Shown here: positions 8,045 through 12,315 of the stretch, one piece after another
How the letters are laid out: each line of letters opens with the position of its first letter
How positions within the stretch are numbered: the stretch's first letter is position 1
Assembly: GCA_036940085.1 (NCBI GenBank)
Contig: JALLBK010000655.1
Span: forward strand, 1 to 12,315
DNA length: 12,315 bases
Direction of reading: 5' to 3'
Source of the DNA: Discostella pseudostelligera
Taxonomy: Eukaryota > Bacillariophyta > Thalassiosirophyceae > Thalassiosirales > Thalassiosiraceae
Notes under the pieces: generated by a model
The model's database searches: none
Seen by the model: the letters and a program-made list of their open reading frames with translations, nothing else
What the model was told of the DNA's origin: nothing
Position numbers and translations under genes: made by a program

Positions 8045-8623
8045 AGGGCTCGATTGATCTAGAGATTGAAGGGCAAGAAGTGGCGAGATATCACTACTTG
8101 TCTTGGAACTGTCACCGGTAGCCAATTCCATAATTTCAATTAATGATAATTCATATCACAGAGTTGAAATCTGCCCACCACCGCTCGACAATAGTAATCA
8201 TGAATCAATGGCAATCTCTAGAGAATCCAGCAGAGTAGAGCAATGCTTGCATCGGCGACGCGATCCCTCACTGAAGTGAATGGTTAAGGTACAGAATGGT
8301 GTCTCTATGCTTGAGAGATGCTGGCCGCGTGAAGTCGATCCGAAACAACAAATCGGTCGATCCGAAAAATTGCAAATCGAACCAAAATTCCTTCGAATTG
8401 AGCCAAAACTAATGAATCGACCGAATCTTTACGAAACCGAAACTTTCTTACGAATCAACCCGAATCCAAAATATCCAAAATCTAAATCCAAAATCCACAC
8501 CTCCATGAGCGCCGCCGCCGATTCCGACGGACCGCCTCCGACATGCACCGACACAGCACTGTCGGTTGAAAGTCCCCTACCACACCTCTTCTTCACCAAC
8601 AAGCGGGGTATGGAAGCACCTCG
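8045..8623. other. Intergenic: DNMT5 3' end and upstream region of the MgtC-like gene
   Basis: No convincing gene. The first 230 bases are AT-rich in places and should hold the 3' UTR of the methyltransferase gene; no clear poly(A) signal was identified. From about 8334 to 8500 the + strand becomes A/C-rich, with degenerate repeats of the type ATCCGAAA, AATCGAACC and AATCCAAAAT. A 359-base open frame (8280-8639) crosses this area but looks like low-complexity chance coding. Confidence 0.4.
8334..8500 (+). repeat. Degenerate A/C-rich short repeats
   Basis: The 12-mer GTCGATCCGAAA occurs at 8334-8345 and again at 8356-8367. Looser copies (AATCGAACC, AATCGACCGAAT, AATCAACCCGAATCC) follow, ending in three or four AATCCAAAAT-like words at 8464-8497. 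It looks like a decayed simple repeat just upstream of the MgtC-like gene. Function unknown. Confidence 0.4.
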
Positions 8624-9506
8624 ATGTTCTGCCAATTAAACTCTTACTTTACCGAGCCAACGGGGCAGAAATACATTTTTTACCTCCTCTGTCTCGCTTA
8701 TGTGATCGGTACATCACTTGTGATCCTCATCGAGCCACTGTTGTCTTTACCATGCAATGACGATAACAACAAATCGTCCGAACTAGAATTTGAGAATGTC
8801 CTCTTTGAATACTCCATTTGTAATGATACCCGCCATCCGCAATTACTATATCTTACAAGAATGGAATGTGAACGTGGTCGGCATTTGTTGGCTGCGGTAT
8901 TTTTTGGGAGCTTAATTGGATACGAGAGGAGGACCAGTGACCGACCAGCTGGGATTAGAACCATGGCGCTGGTGAGCTTGGGGAGTGCATTATTTACAAT
9001 AAACTCTACGTTTGGTTTTCNCACGACAAATTTGTAAAATGTTAAAGTCATGGGACGCAAGTCGAGTATCAGCAGCAATACCTTCTGGAGTGGGTTTCTT
9101 AGGGGCTGGTCTCATTGTCAAATCTAATGATGTTGATCCCGAAACTGGAGTACGCCATCATCTTGTCCAAGGAATCACTACCGCCGCAGCCACCTGGCTC
9201 TCTGCTGCGGTCGGGATGGCTTGTGGTGGCGGATTGTACTTTATTGCTTCGTTCTCAACTGCTGTGAATCTGTTACTTTTGCGGTTTGGTCCACGGGCTA
9301 TTGTTACTCATGACGAAAGTAGTGTTGGTAGTCTACCGGGTGGAACTGGCGAATTTACATCACTACTCAATAAGGATGTGGAAACTGGTGATGGTAGAAC
9401 ACTGTCATCGTATGGAGTTCCAGAACCCATTGCGGAGAAGCTACGGGAAGTTCCAGCAATCGTGAAGCGATCTAATAGTTTACGGAATCGACCTTCCCTC
9501 TTGTGA
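8624..9506 (+). CDS. MgtC/SapB-like integral membrane protein, frame broken at an N
   Basis: Two in-phase blocks, 8624-9019 and about 9022-9506, total about 293 residues. The first has a membrane segment at residues 17-42, another near 86-101 (LLAAVFFGSLIGYERR), the signature RPAGIRTMALVSLGSALFT, and a third segment. The second has SRVSAAIPSGVGFLGAGLI, GITTAAATWLSAAVGMA and a long hydrophobic hairpin, then a polar C-terminal tail. These match MgtC/SapB membrane proteins, which in bacteria are tied to Mg2+ limitation and phosphate/ATP homeostasis; the eukaryotic role is unknown. Frames differ by one across the N at 9021; counting the N as zero or a multiple of three bases gives an open frame joined to KSWDASRV. 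An in-frame stop at 8567 and no earlier ATG support the start, though its context is weak. Confidence 0.82.
9021..9021. other. Ambiguous base (N) interrupting the MgtC-like gene
   Basis: A single N sits between FGF and the segment that continues as KSWDASRV. Keeping it as one base creates TAA at 9035-9037. Treating it as no base keeps the frame open. No duplicated flanks are seen here, unlike at 10941. Confidence 0.8.
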
Positions 9507-9770
9507 TAACTATGACAACAATGCGGTTCATGGATGTTTATTCGATGAGTCGAATGGTTTTCTGTGTTGAAGATCACGTGGCAGTACCCGTCCCCAAAGG
9601 ACAGTAGATACAGACGATGTGGAGTTCCTGTTGTTGCGGAGTGTAAAACATGTACAAAATAATGATATCATTTCAAGCCGAAGAGTGCAATTATGCCATC
9701 TCCACCCAACCTATTGATCTCTCTAGCTCTAGAGTGACGGTTGGAATCTCCTCCTCCTCCTATCAATTGC

Positions 9771-9892
9771 TGCCAGGTGTAGGTTGACTGTGAGTCGAGT
9801 CAAAGCACCATGCCACGTGTAGGTTAATAAAGGGTCGAGTCAAATGAATCTGCCACGTGTAAGAGAAGGAATGAATTGCGGGAAAGTCGAGT
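9771..9892 (+). repeat. Three-copy 40-base tandem array with E-box/G-box cores
   Basis: TGCCA[C/G]GTGT starts at 9771, 9811 and 9851, exactly 40 bases apart. Copies 2 and 3 contain the palindrome CACGTG (9814-9819, 9854-9859); copy 1 has CAGGTG. GTCGAGT recurs at 9794 and 9834 with the same offset and at 9886 with a 12-base shift. Copies 1 and 2 also share AGGTT and GTCGAGTCAAA. CACGTG is a bHLH/bZIP binding core. Confidence 0.75.
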
Positions 9893-10080
9893 GCGATGAT
9901 AGATTCTCCTCCTTTTTCCCATGTCTACCTACCCATCAAAATTGGTAGTAACGCTTCCACTCCGCGGTGCTACAAAATGACCATATAATCTTGAAGGTAT
10001 CGTTACTCTTATGTGACAAAAAAGCTAAGAGGACGTTCTGTCTGACACTCTACGTGGCTCTCGTGGTTAAATCGTCGACA

Positions 10081-10090
10081 GTGACGTCAC
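10081..10090. promoter_or_regulatory. CRE-type palindrome GTGACGTCAC
   Basis: A perfect 10-base palindrome with the full cAMP-response core TGACGTCA, bound by bZIP factors. In diatoms, TGACGT-type CO2/cAMP-responsive elements are known in promoters repressed by CO2. It lies 273 bases upstream of the ATG at 10363, on the promoter side of the third gene. Function here is inferred from the motif alone. Confidence 0.5.
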
Positions 10091-10153
10091 CACCTGCCGG
10101 AAGTAAGGTGCGGAAGGAGGGCACAACTCCACAACAAGAGAAACAACATTAGT

Positions 10154-10195
10154 CCATAATAATATTATGACAACAGGGCGAAGATAATATTATGG
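10154..10195. repeat. Twin ATAATATTAT palindromes forming an imperfect inverted repeat
   Basis: ATAATATTAT occurs at 10159-10168 and 10184-10193, each a perfect palindrome, 25 bases apart. Outer CCAT (10154) and ATGG (10192-10195) make the whole a larger imperfect inverted repeat with a GC-rich centre. It could be a paired protein-binding site or a cruciform-prone AT element. Confidence 0.5.
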
Positions 10196-10362
10196 TGGCG
10201 CGAAGGGGACGAGAAGGGACAAGACCTCCTGTCGTTCTTCTTCTCTCCACTTTGCGATTGCGTCTCTTGGCACGCGGGCGGTTGGTAGCTGTATGTATTG
10301 CATGCAGAAATGAATGGTACTGATGCTTATCATTGCCCCACAACAGAACAACGAGTTACACC

Positions 10363-11887
10363 ATGACCATGATGGACGATATCTCCGCACGACGAATCTT
10401 AATCATAGAAGAAGAGGATGATCGAGATCTCGATCAGTTACTCTTCTTGGGTGATACCTCGGGAGTAGGTGCACCATCGTCACCGCCTTCCCTGAAATCA
10501 GTATCACCGTCGTCGTCTCCACCACTGCCCTCCTCGTCATTTGAGAATAATGCATCTTCGTCGTCCCCAGCCGCGGCTACTACGGCGGTGGCATCACCAT
10601 CGCCACCATCGCAGATCACACCAATATTGGCAAGCGAGGAGGAAAGGGATGGCGATGATGGTGGACTAGGTCACTGGGTCCTTCCGGCGCCAGCACTGCC
10701 GGGAGACTACCTCAATGGCAGCTTGCACCGAGTTCCTAGCAAATCTATCCTCAAAAAGGTATCGAGTTATGGCAACTTCGACTCGTCACGGGGTGGTGGC
10801 AGCAGCACAGGTGGCAGGGCGAGGCGGTTGTCCATTGCCTTGGATTCGTCATCGACATCACAGGCAAATGGGTCCATTCGAGGTGGTGGGCGGTTCCACA
10901 ATCGATCTCAAGTGTCGGATGAACCGCCTTTTTCGTCGTTNTGGGTCCATTCGAGGTGGTGGGCGGTTCCACAATCGATCTCAAGTGTCGGATGAACCGC
11001 CTTTTTCGTCGTTGTTGTCCGCCGATGGTTCCACCATCAAAAGCAATAAGAAGACATCGTTTCTTAGCTTGACGTCGTTGGATTCGAATCAGGATCAGCC
11101 GCACAACCAGGGAGGGGAACAAATTGGATGGGATCTGGAGGATGATGGTGTAGCGTCGTCTCCAATGTATCGGGGTATTACCATGGCCGAAGAAGAATCT
11201 CTGCCGTCCATTCCAAATAGTCATGATGCATTGAATTCATCTACTAAGATGCGTCGCAATGTTTCTTTCCATGCGGTGGATGTTCGTGAATATGATAGGA
11301 CCGTGGGGGATCATCCCGGATGTAGATCTGGGCCTCCGGTGAGCACTCATTGCGATCATCTCCTCGTCTCAATTATGAATATGGTGCATTAATAATCTCA
11401 TCCTGCTTCCTTGACTCGATCCCACCCACAGCTCTCACTGGATTGGAGCTACTCGAAGAAGTATCAAAAGAATTTGGACGAATTCGAACTCGAACGCAAT
11501 TCTCACCGAGTGAGTCACTACTCGGAATTACACATGAGCAAATACAAACGTCGGAACCTCCTAGCCTTTCAATGGGGGCACTCGGTAGATGAGTTGAAAG
11601 AAGCACGAGACAATACGAAGAAGATGCAACGACAGCGCAACGTGACACAATTATTACAACCGGTGCACATGGCCGAGGAGAGAATTATTGACTTCAAGAA
11701 CTTTTTTGCGAGAAAGACGTCGAAGAAGAAGCAGCAGCAGGGTGGCAGGTCAGAAATGGATGATTGGAGTGATATGTCGAACAGTATCTCGACGAAAGAT
11801 AGTTCACACCGTGGGATCCGATCCATCAATATGTTGAATTCACCTCAAGATAGTGGTGGGTTACCCTCCTCCTCTCACACAACATGA
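10363..11887 (+). CDS. Conserved protein of unknown function, VREY/GDHPGC/GPP-LDW type, 2 exons
   Basis: The start is ATG at 10363 (A at -3; upstream in-frame stop at 10321). The coding path is 10363-10940, then 11014-11338 (omitting the artefactual duplicate), intron 11339-11431, then 11432-11887: 452 residues. The N-terminal half is Ser/Pro/Asp-rich and probably disordered, with KSILKKVSSYGNF near its middle. The conserved core reads RRNVSFHAVDVREYDRTVGDH, then PGC..GPP, and across the intron LSLDWSYSKKY followed by a basic helical region with many Arg, Lys and Glu. I recall the VREY-GDHP-GPP-LDW order from diatom proteins of unknown function. No catalytic motif, signal peptide or membrane segment is seen. 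The C-terminal tail is Lys/Gln- then Ser-rich. The gene is real; the role is not known. Confidence 0.8.
10869..11013 (+). repeat. Exact 72-base duplication flanking an N, likely assembly artefact
   Basis: Bases 10869-10940 and 10942-11013 are identical and separated only by N (10941). Together they insert 73 bases, which breaks the reading frame. With one copy and the N left out, the coding frame runs straight through. This is the pattern expected when two overlapping contig ends are joined with a placeholder rather than merged. Confidence 0.9.
11339..11431 (+). other. Intron of the third gene, 93 bases
   Basis: Donor TCCG/GTGAGC and acceptor CCCACCCACAG/CT with a C/T-rich tract. Phase 0; joins CRSGPP to LSLDWSYSKKY, reuniting the GPP-LDW core. 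The unspliced frame reaches a stop at 11390-11392. Confidence 0.85.
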
Positions 11888-12315
11888 AATTGCCCACACT
11901 TATGCACCACCACCGCTAGATTGGAAGGCACAAAGACTACTGATGATGACATCATTAGCAACAATGAAAATTATTATTCTCGGTTAGGGGGATATTTTCG
12001 GAGATGGGTGCACTAGGCGAGATGTCCACTGATGTGAAAAGGATCCAAGTGTCTTCAATGCATTGTAGTATCAAGGTTGTATCAATGATCAGAGGCATCC
12101 ACAGAAGTTCAAATATTTACTTACTACCCATGTTTGGAGGTTGGACCAAGATAACCTGTCAAAACCCCTGTAAACTCCGAACTTCTATCACCGTTTTTGT
12201 GCTCTTTTCCAGCTAGCTGCCATTCCGTGTCATTAGTCATTGTATTCTATTGTATTGCATCTCTTATCGCTTCTCGAACTCTCCATCCATTAAGCCCATT
12301 CCATTTAGCGTCATT
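11888..12315. other. 3' flank of the third gene, no gene seen
   Basis: It should hold the 3' UTR. A small palindrome, TGATG-A-CATCA, lies at 11944-11954. A 70-codon open frame (12004-12216) has no family resemblance and no coding-like composition. The last 100 bases are pyrimidine-rich. No tRNA, terminator or next-gene start is recognised. Confidence 0.5.

Larger units (their letters stand above)
9507..10362. other. Long intergenic region, candidate promoter of the third gene
   Basis: No gene is supported over 856 bases. It holds the 3' end of the MgtC-like transcript and then, from 9771, several non-random elements listed separately: a 40-base tandem array with CACGTG, a TGACGTCA palindrome and twin ATAATATTAT palindromes. 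A run of CTC units (about 9748-9760) precedes the array. The concentration of palindromic sites suggests a regulated promoter for the downstream gene. Confidence 0.5.

Noticed and set aside
8280..8639. A 119-codon + strand open frame just before and overlapping the MgtC-like start
   Set aside because: It crosses A/C-rich repeats, has no recognisable domain and ends 13 bases inside the next gene. It could act as an upstream open frame if transcribed, but nothing supports that.
9967..10152. A 61-codon + strand open frame
   Set aside because: It begins with a non-ATG codon, has no family resemblance and lies across the regulatory elements upstream of the third gene.
10869..11013. Genuine 72-base tandem repeat or peptide repeat
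   Set aside because: Copies are identical, abut a single N, and break the frame; a real coding repeat of 24 codons would preserve it.
11944..11954. TGATG-A-CATCA palindrome after the third gene as a regulatory site
   Set aside because: Five-base arms in AT-rich 3' flank are expected by chance, and no neighbouring element supports a role.
12004..12216. A 70-codon + strand open frame after the third gene
   Set aside because: No recognisable domain, poor codon texture and no visible partner exon; more likely 3' flank.
1..12315. tRNA, rRNA, CRISPR array, transposase or insertion-sequence ends
   Set aside because: None was recognised on either strand by eye; no regular spacer-repeat pattern, no transposase motif and no terminal repeats with target-site duplications.

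Overview
The window looks like nuclear DNA of a microalga, most likely a diatom. Three genes lie head to tail on the + strand and are split by short GT-AG introns of 70-93 bases. The first gene is a DNMT5-type DNA methyltransferase/SNF2 fusion, a family known from diatoms, other picoalgae and some fungi. The third carries a VREY...GDHPGC...GPP...LDW core that I associate, from memory, with a family of diatom proteins of unknown function. The diatom assignment is an inference.

Layout. Bases 1-110 are 5' leader. Bases 111-8044 hold one very large gene, modelled here as nine exons and 2431 residues. From the N terminus it encodes a degenerate PIP-box-like motif, an MBD-like fold, two tandem Tudor-like repeats, a charged linker, a C5 cytosine methyltransferase domain, a Cys/His zinc cluster, a long DNMT5-type middle region and a complete SNF2 ATPase. 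Bases 8045-8623 are intergenic. Bases 8624-9506 encode an MgtC/SapB-like membrane protein whose frame is broken at a single N (9021). Bases 9507-10362 are a long intergenic region with strong candidate cis-elements: a three-copy 40-base array carrying CACGTG boxes, a perfect GTGACGTCAC palindrome, and a pair of ATAATATTAT palindromes. Bases 10363-11887 encode the third protein, about 452 residues once an assembly duplication around the N at 10941 is discounted. Bases 11888-12315 show no convincing gene.

How it fits together. The methyltransferase gene puts putative readers (MBD-like, Tudor-like), the cytosine writer and an ATP-driven remodelling motor in one polypeptide, with a possible PCNA-docking motif at the front. 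DNMT5 itself is a known ATP-dependent maintenance methyltransferase. The less expected parts are the N-terminal reader set and the splice architecture: the catalytic-cysteine loop sits alone on a 66-base, phase-symmetric exon whose skipping would leave the remodeler in frame with no cytosine-methylating loop. There is no sign that the other two genes are functionally linked to it.

Both N characters appear to be assembly artefacts and both break genes, so translations across them should not be trusted as given.
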